Assembly (NCBI GenBank): GCA_009760855.2
Contig: WPIO01000185.1
Coordinates: forward strand, 62,001 to 126,000
Source: Cristatella mucedo
Taxonomy: Eukaryota > Bryozoa > Phylactolaemata > Cristatellidae
Length of the DNA stretch: 64,000 nucleotides
Direction: 5' to 3'
The translations under genes and the position numbers were made by a program. Shown piece by piece: positions 46,566 to 58,286 of this stretch. Under the pieces are notes generated by a model. That model had not been told where the DNA came from, searched no databases, and worked only from the letters and a program-made list of their open reading frames with translations. Numbering within the stretch: the stretch's first letter is position 1; each line of letters starts with the position of its first letter.

Positions 46566-47909
46566 ACCTGCCACACTCTTGCTGTGGACAATAGAAGACG
46601 TCCGTCCGCTGCCTGCCTGCCGGACTCACTCAATGTCACGGAGGCCTGCCTGCCTGCAGGTTCGTCGAGTTTGGCAGCCTTGGCGCGAGGCTCCCGAGCT
46701 TTCGGATCCAGAGCCCCACCCCTGCCCCTGCGGTTCAATGCGCATCATCCGAGTATGGGGCACTGCCAGCTGATCGTAAAGCTGCCGATGACAGGTTTTC
46801 CAGGGTAAGACCCTTGCCGCTGAGCAACCATCTAACGGGAGAGGTGCTGCCACCATCCAGCCGGCAGACAGTGAGCCTCGGTACTCGAGGCACCTCCGAT
46901 TTCGAACCGATCGCTCTTGCTCCCAAAGGTTGAGAACGTTTGGCGCCCGACGCCACAGGCTCAAAGCTCGAAGCTCCCTTTCTCGTGCCTGCCGTCCGAC
47001 CAGAAGACATTGGCTCGCAGTGGCTGCGCATTGCAGCAGCAGCAGCTGTGAGAGCGATATGGCCCAAGGGGTGGACAGGCAGCGTCAAACCAGCAGTGTG
47101 CACGTGACAAGTTTCGCACGAGCATGCTGCTTGGGTGCTGCTGAGCATGTGGGGTGGTGGCGACGGCATCGGGGCCACGCTGGTACACGGGGCTCCGGTG
47201 CGCCGCCGCCAATGCTTGCGCTGCACTCCGCATGCTGTTGCGTGCACTTGTGTGCGCACTAGTGTGTGCGCATGAGTGGACGCGAGCCACCTCCTTCAGA
47301 CCCTCAAGATCGTTCGAGTAGGGTCGTGCACCTTGGAAATTATCTGGCTTGAGCAGCAGCAGGCAAGCTTCACAGCCTCCGTGGACTTATGACCGGTGAC
47401 TCATGCGAGATCTGCTACCTCCCTAACGCCCCCTCTCAGGGCTTCTTGACATCGGGCAGTCCAGATTACTGAGGCAGCTGCAGCTTACGGCCCTGAGCAC
47501 GTGAGAAATCCTTGGAGACTTTGCAGGGCAGCAGCAGTCGGCGATACTAGTGAGCCAGCAGCTCGGCCAGATGCGGACGGTGGAGGAGGAGGACCATCCG
47601 CTGATAACCCCAGAGGCGGTCAACATTCGAACTCGTGGCGAAAATGCACCGGGCTTCTTCCACTAACAGTCAGCCAGCTCACTTTTGCCGGCTTACTTTC
47701 TGAAGTTCCTGGGCGAGCCTCCAGCCTTTGGGCAGATAATGCTGTCACGCATTCACCTTTCTCTGCTGTCGGTGCCTGGCACGTTCTGGACACGCGCTGC
47801 AACCATTTACTGGACTGGGCCGAGATGGTGTCACGGGCCTGTGCATGCATAGCCTCGGCTGCCATTGCTACTGCTAAGTCTCGCGTCCTGCAGTCGGCAG
47901 TGCTTTACT
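46566..47909. other. no recognisable gene
   Basis: Several 90-170 codon frames overlap on both strands at 46626-47290 in a locally GC-rich interval. None has a domain, and their mutual antisense overlap argues for chance. Confidence 0.4.
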
Positions 47910-47992
47910 TTCCATCACAATCGGTTGTGGTAGCCGCCAAGGCTACTTCTGCTGCTAAACAACTGAGATAGTTTAATCAGCTAACGTTAACT
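47910..47992 (+). mobile_element. SINE-1 body fragment
   Basis: GGTTGTGGTAGCCGCCAAGG, CTACTTCTGCTGCTAAAC, TAGTTTAATCAGCTAACG follows the body order. It ends only 66 bases before another SINE-1. Confidence 0.6.
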
Positions 47993-48057
47993 TGACTGCT
48001 GTTTTAACTGCATAGCCTCACTAGTTCGGGCAACTACTCAATGCATACAATGCTGGT

Positions 48058-48212
48058 GTGCCGTGACAGCACACTAGGTAATGTGGTTGTTTTTTGAGAT
48101 CGCGGGTTCGAATCCTGCAGTGGGCCACCCTTTATTGCAGCTGCAAGTGGTGGGGATAGCCTTCAAGGCTCCTCTGCCGCCATACAAAAGAGGCTGCTAA
48201 ATCAGCTATTAT
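48058..48212 (+). mobile_element. SINE-1, full-length with reduced head
   Basis: GTGCCGTGACAGCACACTAG, GTAATG, a deleted CGACCTCGG arm, GCGGGTTCGAATCCTGCAGT (B box), body through CATACAAAAGAGGCTGCTAA, ATCAGCT and a TTATTTATTTTATTT tail. Confidence 0.9.
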
Positions 48213-48536
48213 TTATTTTATTTAATGTAAGAGACCTAAAGCTCGCAAAGTGCCAACGGTAACGAAGGTAACGACGCGGCACTATATCCTATAGGTAACG
48301 CTAACAGGGACATCGTATTTTTTTTTAAAGCACAAAGAATTGCACATATACTATGGCTGACATGGCAGGTGACTCGCAACAGACTCACTTACCTTCTTAC
48401 AGCAACAGCACAAGCTCAGCACTGACTCGTCGACCGGAAGACCAGTACTCCAAGAGTACAGCCGCCGTCTCGAGCTCGTGCTTATTGTAGTGGCTAGGTC
48501 GCATGTCATACAATAATCTAGTTCATACTTAACCAG
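48213..48536. other. no recognisable gene
   Basis: Short AACGGTAACGAAGGTAACGA direct repeats near 48256-48275. Otherwise featureless. Confidence 0.4.
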
Positions 48537-49018
48537 AATAATAATAATGCACTTGATAAAGTGCCCTCAGAGAACTTAATCTCTTTCTAGGCGCTTTACA
48601 TTTGTTGCAAAGGAACGTGCAATTGAATGGTAAGTAAAATCATGCTTGAAAAAAAATGAATAACATGGTTAGGGGTGACATGCACAGGGTCAGCATGCAA
48701 ACGTGGTTAATGGCAGCATGCACAGTGTCAGCACGCATAAGCACATGAAGGACCAATCACAGGGACCCACTAAATACTGCCCTAAATAGGTGTTTTTTAA
48801 GTTCCTTTTAAATGTGGTCAGGTCAGGGGATGTTCTGAAGCAGGTCGGGAGGGAGTTCCAGGCTTTGGGAGCATACGAACTAAATGCACGGTCTCCACAG
48901 GATTTAAGGTTTGTACAAGGTATTTGTAGACTGTTGGATTCCGAAAAGCGGGTGGTACGATGCTTGGCCTGATGAGGTAGTATATCTGAGAGATAAGCTG
49001 GAGCCATAGAATGAAGCA
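48537..49018 (-). mobile_element. LINE-1, young-looking 5'-truncated copy
   Basis: The tail complement (AATAATAATAATGCACTTGA, TAAAGTGCCCTCAGAGAACT, TAATCTCTTTCTAGGCGCTT) is followed by the 3' UTR and the C-terminal coding block. It is visibly close to the 2377-3900 copy. 5' truncation falls in the HSMAPAYLSDIL segment near 49018. Confidence 0.93.
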
Positions 49019-49128
49019 AGAACCGCAATGAAAAAGCAAAACGCAAAAGCAATGAACCATACAGCAAGCTGCTCACAAGCCTCGGCTTATCCCGACTATT
49101 TCATAAGCAGATCTGCTGCCGAAGCTGC

Positions 49129-49180
49129 TGCTGCTGCTACCACCATTGCTGCTGCTGCTGCTGCTGCAACTGCTGCTGTT
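49129..49180. repeat. (GCT)n triplet cluster
   Basis: GCTGCTGCTGCTAC ... GCTGCTGCTGCTGCTGC separated by CACCATT. Alanine-rich in one frame; no gene evident. Confidence 0.85.
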
Positions 49181-49194
49181 GCCACTATCAAAAC

Positions 49195-49656
49195 TACTCC
49201 ACTACCAGGCCAAGTATCGTGAAACCTGCTGTTCAGACTCAAATATTTTAGTTATACCTAGTCCGAACCTCAAAAGAGACCTTTAGAGACGGCGCTTTTA
49301 GTTCGTACGCTCCCAAAGCCTGGAACTAACTCCGGTGTGACGTCACATCACCTCCCGACTAACGACATTTAAAAAGAAGCTTAAAACACGCCTACATATT
49401 ACAGCAGTTAATGGGTTCTTGTGGTCTGTCTTTTGCTTGCTAATGCATGCTGATTCTTTGCCTGCTTCTGCTAACCATATCTACATGTATGTTAGCTCGG
49501 TGCATGTCACATCTAAGATGTTATGCTTGAAATGACATTGTGAATGCTACTGCTAATCATGTGGTCATGCTTTCTGTACAGCATCTGTAAAGTGCCTAGA
49601 AAGAGATTCAGTTGTCTGAGGGTGCTCTACCAAATGTATTTCTATTATTATTATTG
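49195..49656 (+). mobile_element. LINE-1, older subfamily, 3' copy
   Basis: It starts CTACTCCACTACCAGGCCAA (coding LPHQAKH region), then GGCGCTTTTAGTTCGTACGC, TCCCAAAGCCTGGAAC, a longer 3' UTR containing TGTGAATGCTACTGCTAATC, and the tail AAAGTGCCTAGAAAGAGATT, CAGTTGTCTGAGGGTGCTCT, (ATT)5. Opposite in orientation to 48537-49018. Confidence 0.88.
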
Positions 49657-50687
49657 CAGCAGCTCCTGCTGCTGCTACTGCTGCTGCTGCTGCTACTGAT
49701 GCTACCCCTCCGCCATTTTGGATGTTCTTCTGCTTCAGCCCTTCCTGGCTCCGCCACTACTGCTGCCGTCACTGCTGTTGCTGCTGGCGCTACTGGCGTA
49801 GGAGCCTGCTGGTGGCCGTGGAGAATAGTCAGGTCAGTGCAGACCAGCCATGCCGTCTAACTTTTCAGAGTTTCCTTTTTCCTTATTGCTCCGGGCCTCC
49901 CAGCCTCGCGGCTTGAGGCTAGCAACCTCGGTTAGCACAGCTGCAAAGTCCGTGGTCTCAGTGCACAGCCGATGGCCTTCTTCAGATGGCCGAAAGAGAC
50001 CTCACTACCCATAATCATAACGGTGATGATATGCGCTTGACACTCTCAGCAGTGAATTGAATGAGAGCAGAGCCGGATATTGAGCCATCGGACTGCTCGA
50101 AGAACCACTGTGAGCATAGGATTAATATCCATTGCTTTATATCCAGGCCGGAAGAAAGCTGACCGCCCAAGCCTTAAATGACCGCTGCTGTACTGAGAGG
50201 CTTTGGAAGTAGCTCAATATAGCAGACACTGACTGCATCAAGCTGCCCACACGTACTTCCAGCACCCTTCCTTGATGTCTTCGGGGGTCCAGTGGTCAAT
50301 TCCTAGTAGCAGCAATGACGTCGGCAGCAGCAGCAGCAGGCTCTATAGCGCTACCCTGCCCATCAGACTAGAGCAGACGAGCGGCAGTCCAGCTAGGGCG
50401 CCGGCTGCCAGCCGCCAGTGCAGCAGCAACTGCCTGGCCCATTTGTCATTCAGGTGTATGGTCTCCCTCCTCCCTCCACCACGGCCTGCAGCTGTCTGAC
50501 ACCGATACACTGCTTCGAGCCCTGTTTGGCACTAAGTGGCCGAATAAAGTACTAGCAATCAATGCCCGGCGAGAAATAAACTAGCAAGTGAAGAGCCATT
50601 AAAGAAAGGATGTTGACTTGAAAATTCGGAAAATATGGAGCGATCCTCCCTGCCACACGAGGTTCGGTAGTAGATCGGTCCATCCTT
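49657..50687. other. no recognisable gene; CTG-rich start
   Basis: A (CTG)n cluster at 49657-49700 directly follows the LINE-1 tail. The rest shows short frames only. Confidence 0.4.
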
Positions 50688-50765
50688 TATTGACGAATGC
50701 AAGCAGTGCTGATAGTCGTGAACACTCTTCTGCCGCTAGATACACGAGGCTGTTAAATCAGCATA
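50688..50765 (+). mobile_element. SINE-1 body fragment
   Basis: CTTTATTGACGAATGCAAGC, AGTGCTGATAGTCGTGAACA, CACGAGGCTGTTAAATCAGC. Confidence 0.7.
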
Positions 50766-51354
50766 ACATTAGACGGCAAATGTGACCGGTGGTGGCCAAG
50801 AGTATGGCTGCCAGGCCATGCCACACCCCAGCTCCTTGGCCGGCTCGGCTGTGTGCCTCAAAGCAGCCAGCGTTCCAGACCTCGGGATCCCGGGCCGGCC
50901 GGCCTGTGTCGGCCAGTGCATTTCCGTCGCTCGCTAAGAGCTGCATCGGTTGGACGGCCAAAGAGAGTTGAGACTGGAAGCTCCTCGAAGCTCGGCAGCA
51001 AGCATCGCTGGCTGGCTGGCTGAGGGGTCAGCTCTCAGGATTCAGGAGCTTCGGTGCAATCCACTGAGCTTAATGAGGCTGCAACCTCTCTGGCCCGGCC
51101 ACAACCACTGACTGCAGCCTCTTGACAGCAGCCGGCTCTCGGTGGGGGGTGGTGGGTAGGTGGGGCCTGGATACGGACCCAGGAGACCCACGCGACTCGG
51201 ATTTCAGAGGGGAGGACCTGGCTCTCCTACTCTGGGTTTCACAAGCTCGAAACTTCAGCTCTCGATGAGCTGATGAGCTTAGCTGCAAATCCGTCGGCTC
51301 GGTGCCACGGTTTTTTTTCTGTTGCATTTGCTTTACTTTTAAATGGTCGATTTA
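50766..51354. other. no recognisable gene
   Basis: Antisense-overlapping short frames at 50758-50971 and 51070-51327. GCTGGCTGGCTGGCTGAG at 51009 is a small tandem. Confidence 0.4.
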
Positions 51355-51357
51355 AAA

Positions 51358-51512
51358 AAATAATGTACTGATTTAACAGCTTTATTTATATAGCTGCCAA
51401 AGTGCCATCACGGCTATCACCACCACTTGCAGTGGTCAACAAAGAATTGACTACTGCAGGACTCGAACCCACGACTGAGGTAGTGAAGTGCCACCACCTT
51501 ACCCCTGAGCTT
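51358..51512 (-). mobile_element. SINE-1, diverged full-length copy
   Basis: Plus strand: TACTGATTTAACAGCTTTAT (body end), CACGGCTATCACCACCACTT, GACTCGAACCCACGACTGAG (B box), CCACCACCTTACCCCTGAGC (A box). Confidence 0.85.
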
Positions 51513-51525
51513 GGTGACAATGTGG

Positions 51526-51716
51526 GCTGCTACTAACCAAATTTACATGGTGACCCTGTGCATGTCACCTCTAACCACATTACGCTTGTTTTCATTGAGC
51601 ATGCTTCCACTAACCATTGGATCATACTTCCCTTTCGGCAAATATAAAGTGCCTAGAAAGAGATTGAGTTTTCTGAGGGTGCTACAATAAATTTTTTATT
51701 AATAATATTATTTTAA
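51526..51716 (+). mobile_element. LINE-1 3' UTR and tail, older subfamily
   Basis: CTACTAACCAAATTTACATG, GTGACCCTGTGCATGTCACC, ATTGAGCATGCTTCCACTAA, CCATTGGATCATACTTC, then AAAGTGCCTAGAAAGAGATT, GAGTTTTCTGAGGGTGCTAC and an A/T tail. Confidence 0.88.
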
Positions 51717-53134
51717 GGAAATGTGTGTTAAAGTGAGTGTAAGTGCGAGTGTGTGAGAGTAAGGGCAAGTGAGTGTGTGTGTATGTATGGGCGTGTATTA
51801 GCGTTCTGCGCTCTCGGGCGTGGCTGTATAGCAGGTAGGCCACACAACAGAATCAGAATCGGAGGGCGAGCAAGAGAGCCAGGATGGCACGCTCCTCACA
51901 GCACCCTACCTGCCTGCATGCCTCCCAGCCACCGAGCAACGGCCCGAACACGCCCCCAGGGTCTCGCTCGGACTAGTCGTGTCGTAATTCTATTAGACGG
52001 CACTTTGCAGACGCCAAAAAGCAAAATAATTAAACGAAATTAAATATAAAAGTTAGAACGGCAGAGCTCGTCCCAGCAGCATCCTCATCAGTCCCACCCA
52101 CTCGCCTGCCTGCGTGCTGCCTGCAGCCTGCGGTCAAGCAGCTGCGCAGAGAAGCAGCCCCTAAGATGTGGGCTGCTTCTCTGCTGATGGTCCTCGCGGC
52201 CTTCGACCCGGCGCCGGCAGCTCCTGCTAGGTTTAGCCGCTGGTGCTTGCTATTGTGGCTAGCCGGCAACAGGGGGGTCGTGTCGAGTCGACTGCCCAAG
52301 GCTGCTTCGCCCCCTCCCCCAGCCCGGTCGTGCTGCACCGGTGCGTCACATGGCAGCGGTCTCGGTGAGACAAGTCAGGCGGCGAGCATTGCAAGCAGCA
52401 GCAGCAAGCTGAGCACTGGGCTCAGAAGCAAAGCAGGGCAAGGACTGGCTAAGTGATGGCTTCCCCCCCGTGTCCTCGGTCTCTCTCATTGGCTGGCTTT
52501 CATTGGATGAGGAGACCCTAGCTCAAAGTCGATTGGTCGCCGACGATTCGAGCAGCAGGGCCCTCTGCAGCAGAGCAGGGCGACTTGTTCAACTTCAGTC
52601 CTGACTCTACGATGCTGTCGGTTTAGGGTTTTTGGCACATTTCAACCCCTGAGGACAATTCAACTGCAGTGCATTTGTGTTGCGAACGCTGCAACTGCTT
52701 CTGCACCAAAGACCTCTGTCACAGGCTAGGCTCACATAGGCAGTACTGGTCCTTGCAGAATCCTTGGTGGCGCTGGCTGCACCTGGATGCAGGGGTATTG
52801 GTGGGGAGGTACCTCGGTGCATGGGCTAGCCTGCCGTAGTCACCGCACCGATGCACGTATATACCTTACACTAGAACCTAATCTTTCCCTTACTCGGCTC
52901 ACCAGTCACACGCACTTGTAGATACACGTGGTCTTTGTCGGCTCATCTATCCTGAAGGGCATTAGGAATAGCTGAAGGACATCAAGCAAAATGTCTGTGT
53001 GATCAAACTCGAGGCTGAGGACGTGGGTATAATATTTTTGCTGCTGCATATGACTAGCTTGCATGTCATCTTTGAAGTATTTCTAAGCATATGCAAGCAA
53101 TCCCACGGACACTAAGCTTAAAAAATTGTGAAAA
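51717..53134. other. no recognisable gene
   Basis: A short GTGAGTG-rich patch lies at 51730-51790. Plus frame 52166-52456 and minus frame 52030-52338 overlap antisense. A small inverted repeat with arms GAAGCAGCCC and GGGCTGCTTC (52152-52161 and 52170-52179) encloses AAGATGTG; its complementarity is exact. Confidence 0.4.
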
Positions 53135-53169
53135 GAGATTAGGGGATAAGCAGCTTATCCCCTAATCTC
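53135..53169. repeat. 35-base perfect palindrome (17-base arms, single central A)
   Basis: GAGATTAGGGGATAAGC, then A, then the exact complement. No loop is left, so it is a near-ideal cruciform rather than a transcription-terminator hairpin. Confidence 0.95.
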
Positions 53170-53289
53170 GAAGGAAAGTTCCGAGCCCTACCCAATATTA
53201 GAACGATGATTATCATCCGATGTTATTGTGCAGTCAATATATCATGCTCGGCAAAGAAAGCTTTGAAAGGATGCTATGGCTCAACAACA

Positions 53290-54359
<1,070 letters not shown>

Positions 54360-54478
54360 TAAATGATATTACTCACCATTCAATTGCATTTCCCCTTTGC
54401 ACCAAATATAAAGTGCCTAGAGAGAGATTGAGTTCTCTGAGGGCGCTTTATCGAGTGCATTATTATTATTATTATTAA
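54360..54478 (+). mobile_element. LINE-1 3' tail, solo copy
   Basis: ATGATATTACTCACCATTCA, ATTGCATTTCCCCTTTGCAC, AAAGTGCCTAGAGAGAGATT, GAGGGCGCTTTATCGAGTGC, (ATT)5. Confidence 0.92.
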
Positions 54479-54499
54479 TTTTAGTGCATCGTCATAAAC

Positions 54500-54534
54500 C
54501 CTCTCTCCCTCTCTCTCTTTCTCTCACTCACTCA

Positions 54535-54593
<59 letters not shown>

Positions 54594-54621
54594 CCATCTG
54601 TCTTTCTCTGCTCTCTCTCTC

Positions 54622-54671
<50 letters not shown>

Positions 54672-54720
54672 TCACTCTCTCCCTCTCCCTCTCTCTCTCT
54701 CTCACTCCCTCTCTCTCCCC
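54500..54720. repeat. (CT)n array with CACT and CCCT variants
   Basis: It follows the LINE-1 tail by about 20 bases. Confidence 0.95.
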
Positions 54721-55878
54721 TGGGTCTTTTTATCTGGTCTCTTTCTCCTCTTTTTGTGTCTGTTCATGAACCTAATGCTGCCCCTCCCCTTGTATCCCAA
54801 AATCTGGGATCCACAATTGTTCTCGAACATTTTACTCTGCCCTGTGATGGTTGATGAGTAAGCAGTGCTTGTAACAGGCTTTTAGCTTAAAGGTTGAAAG
54901 GTTTGCTTTCCGGACATATGGTTGAAGCTATGCATTGAACAAACACCACTACTCCACCCTGCAACATTCCTCGGGCTCTTTTTTAACCTCAGTCGTCGAA
55001 GAGAATTGTTGGCATGTTAGGCTTATAAGGAAGCGAGTAATGAGCGACTGCCATTTGCCAGCAGCAGATTTGACAACCGACAGTGGCACACTCTAGCTGC
55101 TGTCAAATCAGAGAGCTGGAGGTGGCAGCTTTGGCAAGGCCACTGCTGTGGCCATGACGTAGTGGTGCCACAAAAGCAATGCAGCGTCAACATTAGCATT
55201 TCAAATGCAACCTCGCACGGATAATCGTATGCTGGCAATGGGTTTGTGGGTGCTGATAGGATGGAGATTGCCGGCAAAGAAGCATAGTTCCGCACCCCTC
55301 TCCCAACTCACCCCCTCTCCCAAGCAGCGCTGAACTGAGACTTGCACGGTGCTTGCAGTGTGCTCGGCAGTCGTGCATTCGGCCCCTTACAAAGCTGGGG
55401 CTCTGACCCTCTGAGAAGAACGGCCAGAGCTTTTGAAGAGCAAATAAGGGGGCTGCTACCACTGCACCACCGGCAGCCGTCGGCAGAGGAAAGTCCGCAT
55501 AGCAGCTGAGAGTTGCTCATGCACGAGCCATCGCACCGATGCTCAATGCACTAGCCGGAGCTAGCTGGAAAGCATGCTCCCACTCAGAATGCTCCTTCTC
55601 CATGCTATCTTGCAGAAGTGGAATGAAACTGGAATCACAGAGCAGGTTGTAACAAGAGGATTGTGGGTAACCCATTATCGATTGCTCCTTTCTCTAGGGT
55701 GGTGGGCCCACATGTGCTCCCCTTCCAGTTTCAATTGCGCTCAACCTGAAATTCACCATCAGATCCTATTAAAAGAAGCTCCCCAGCCAGTCTTCTTGAA
55801 AGGAAAAACTGCAGAATCTGCTTAGGTAGTGGAAGACAAAGTGACCGCCTCCTTTGCTCTCTAATCCTGCTCCTTGAT
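54721..55878. other. no recognisable gene
   Basis: Minus frames at 55023-55520 overlap each other. None recognised. Confidence 0.4.
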
Positions 55879-56038
55879 CTGTTAGCCTGCTCTTTGCTCT
55901 GTGAGCCTGCTCTATGTTCTGTGAGCCTGCTCTTTGTTCTGTGAGCCATCTCCTTGTTCTGTGAGCCAGTTCCTTGTTCTGTGAGTCATCTCCTTATTCT
56001 GTGAGCCATCTCTTAGCTTCAGTGAGCATGCTTCTAGC
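55879..56038. repeat. 20-base minisatellite, about eight copies
   Basis: Unit CTGTGAGCCTGCTCTTTGTT with variants CCATCTCCTTGTT, CCAGTTCCTTGTT and TCATCTCCTTATT. Early units carry CCTGCTCT and later ones CCATCTCC, so units diversified in order along the array. Confidence 0.9.
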
Positions 56039-56189
56039 TCTTTCTAGTGCCATAGCTATGTGTTTGCTCGCACCACGAGCGCTTGACAGAGACCTTATCT
56101 GGAATGGAGGCACTTTTTATACACAAACCAAGTGTGTAGAATGGGAGCATTGATAGGGGTAGATGGGTCTTAAAGGGGAGACGTTGGGT

Positions 56190-56345
56190 TTAGAAGGCGA
56201 TGGCAGTGAGTAAAAGAAGACAGGAAGATGGAGAGACTGAGAACGAGAAAGACGGAGAAATAGGAAGAGATGAAGACAGAAAGACAGTGAGTGGAAGAGA
56301 AAAGCAGAGAAAGACTTGTCGAGACGAGAGAAACAGAAACAGAGT
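56190..56345. repeat. Purine-rich, imperfect GA tract
   Basis: GAAGACAGGAAGATGGAGAG style sequence lacking a fixed unit, probably an aged GA/GACA microsatellite. Frames across it are charged and low-complexity. Confidence 0.7.
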
Positions 56346-57391
56346 AAAAGCGATCGATGTGTATGTATGCCAAATTTGTTCGACAAACTAGCCCTTGAAA
56401 AGACAACTCCCCATGCTCTTAGCCTAGTGAGGTGCCATGCAAGTATCAGCTGCTGCTGTGTCAGCGCTGGCTGTGCTGCTGCAGTGGCAGCGCTGGCTGG
56501 ATGGTATTGGCAACCGAGTGGGCCACAAAAAGCTGTAGATTACCACTGCCAGTCGGCACTGGCGCGGCAGCGCTGCCACGGCTGATCAAAGCCAGCGGCA
56601 GCTCACAGCTGAATGGGTGCCGAGGACCAGCAGCTGAGCTGGGAGGGGCTCGAAGGGGGTCTGGAAGGGGCAGTGGGGTGACGGCAGGCTCTGAATGCTG
56701 AGCGTCTCAGCTGCAAAATGACTCTCTGAGCAGCCGGGCAATCTTGCGGGGCAGGCCTGACTCTCTGTCGGCATAAATAGAACAGAGCAGCGCATTATTG
56801 GAGCGCATTAGTCGGCTGCTTTACTTCGAAGTCCTATCTGATCTCGTCCTCCGGCTGCCTTGCCAGCGCCCAGCCGTGATCTCGAAGTCGGTCGGGCGCA
56901 CAGAATAAGAGGAGGTGGCGCGGGCAGCTCGGGTGCAGCTCGGGTGAGCCAATCGCTGGTGCAGCACCGGCGTGGAGCCGGACCTGTCGTGCAGCCGGGT
57001 GCTGAGAGTACCAGAGCTTCGCAGGAACTGGCTAAACAGGGAAGTCTGCCTGTTACCATGGCAAATAGGGATTGCAGATTTTGCTTAGACACTGTTCTCG
57101 AAGTTGCACTGCATAATCTAAATCTTAGGAGCTGCAAGAATAGTCAAGATGTTGACTTCTCATAATCAGCTGGAACAGGCAATATGGCCGTGACACCCTG
57201 TCATCGGTAATCACAAAATGTCAGTTTTGAGTTGATGCATTCCTACAGTCAGGCTGCCTGGAACTTCGATGCTACTACAACGTGTAGCCACTGAATTTTG
57301 TAGAGCAAGAATGCTCACAGACCTCGCGTGCAGAGAGGCTTATCGCCTTCGACAAGCGATCGAAGCCATGAATGCACAGTGAAACCTTTAT

Positions 57392-57392
<1 letters not shown>
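56346..57392. other. no recognisable gene
   Basis: Frames at 56432-56701 and 56808-57165 overlap antisense. A short direct repeat GCAGCTCGGGTG occurs twice at 56921-56946. Confidence 0.4.
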
Positions 57393-57433
<41 letters not shown>

Positions 57434-57465
57434 GCACGCACGCACGCACACACACGCGCGCGCAT
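57393..57465. repeat. (CA)n with (CGCA)n
   Basis: CA to 57428, CGCA x5, then CACACGCGCGCG. Confidence 0.95.
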
Positions 57466-57500
57466 CACGCATCACGAATCGTGCATCACGAACACGCATA
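57466..57500. repeat. Short CATCACG(AA) tandem
   Basis: GCATCACGCATCACGAATCG, TGCATCACGAACACGCAT follows the CA array. Confidence 0.7.
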
Positions 57501-57667
57501 GCAGAGGGAACAGCAGTGCCAGCAGCACCAGCAGTTGAAGCAGAAGCAGCAGCAGTAGCAGCACTCGTAGATGCACCAATCCAGGGGTGGACAAAAGGGG
57601 CGTCCTGGCGATTGCTAAAAGTATCAATCAATCTTACACAACAGAAATCAACTAGGAGGCATAGTCA

Positions 57668-57809
57668 TGCTTGTTGTCGTTGAGCGTGCTACCACTAACC
57701 ATTCGATCTTCCTTCATTTGCAGCAAATGTAAAGTGCTTTTAAAGAAATTGAGCTATCTAAGGGTACTATAACAAATGCACTATTATTATTGTTATTATT
57801 ATTATTATA
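57668..57809 (+). mobile_element. LINE-1 3' tail, older subfamily
   Basis: GTTGAGCGTGCTACCACTAA, CCATTCGATCTTCCTTC, GCAGCAAATGTAAAGTGCTT, a decayed stem (GAGCTATCTAAGGGTACTAT), (ATT)n. Confidence 0.85.
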
Positions 57810-58249
57810 GCTGAGCTAGGGGCACAGCTTGCAAAGTAAGTGTCATTTTGACCGGTATGACAGAGGTATGGACATGTGGAAAATAAGCAGGGCCAGGAGG
57901 CAGAGGCAGCAGAAACTAAGTTATCGTTGTGAGAGGACTGTCAGATTGTCAGATGCCGAGGTAAAGGAAGATTTGCCCTTACAGCCAGTTTCGTTGGAGC
58001 CAGAATTTTCATCTAGAGGGCAACACCCGCAAAGATTGCACGTAGACGAGGGGGCAAGACCCATAAGATTGTCATGTAGGCTAGGCTAGACCCGAAATAA
58101 ATGCAAAATTATTGCACACAATCATATCGTGTATTAGACACTGGCACAGTGGTTACTTATCGAGTGGAAGTACGAAACAATATCGTTGCCGGTGACAGTA
58201 GGGCGGGGTTTGTTCTAGGACTAGGGGGCGGCTCATGTGGCTACCCCTC
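57810..58249. other. no recognisable gene
   Basis: An 86-codon plus frame (57829-58089) has ordinary, non-repetitive composition but no family I recognise. A stop is immediately followed by CCGAAATAAATG. Confidence 0.35.
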
Positions 58250-58286
58250 TGTGTGTGTGTGTGTGTGTGTGTGGGGGGGGGGGGGT
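58250..58286. repeat. (TG)n followed by a 14-base G run
   Basis: TG to 58272, then G14. G runs of this length can form four-stranded structures. Confidence 0.9.

Noticed and set aside
46626-47290. A cluster of 90-174 codon frames
   Set aside because: Mutually antisense in a locally GC-rich interval where stops are rare; no similarity to known proteins seen.
55879-56038. CRISPR-like regularly spaced repeat
   Set aside because: Units are contiguous without spacers and the context is eukaryotic; it is a minisatellite.
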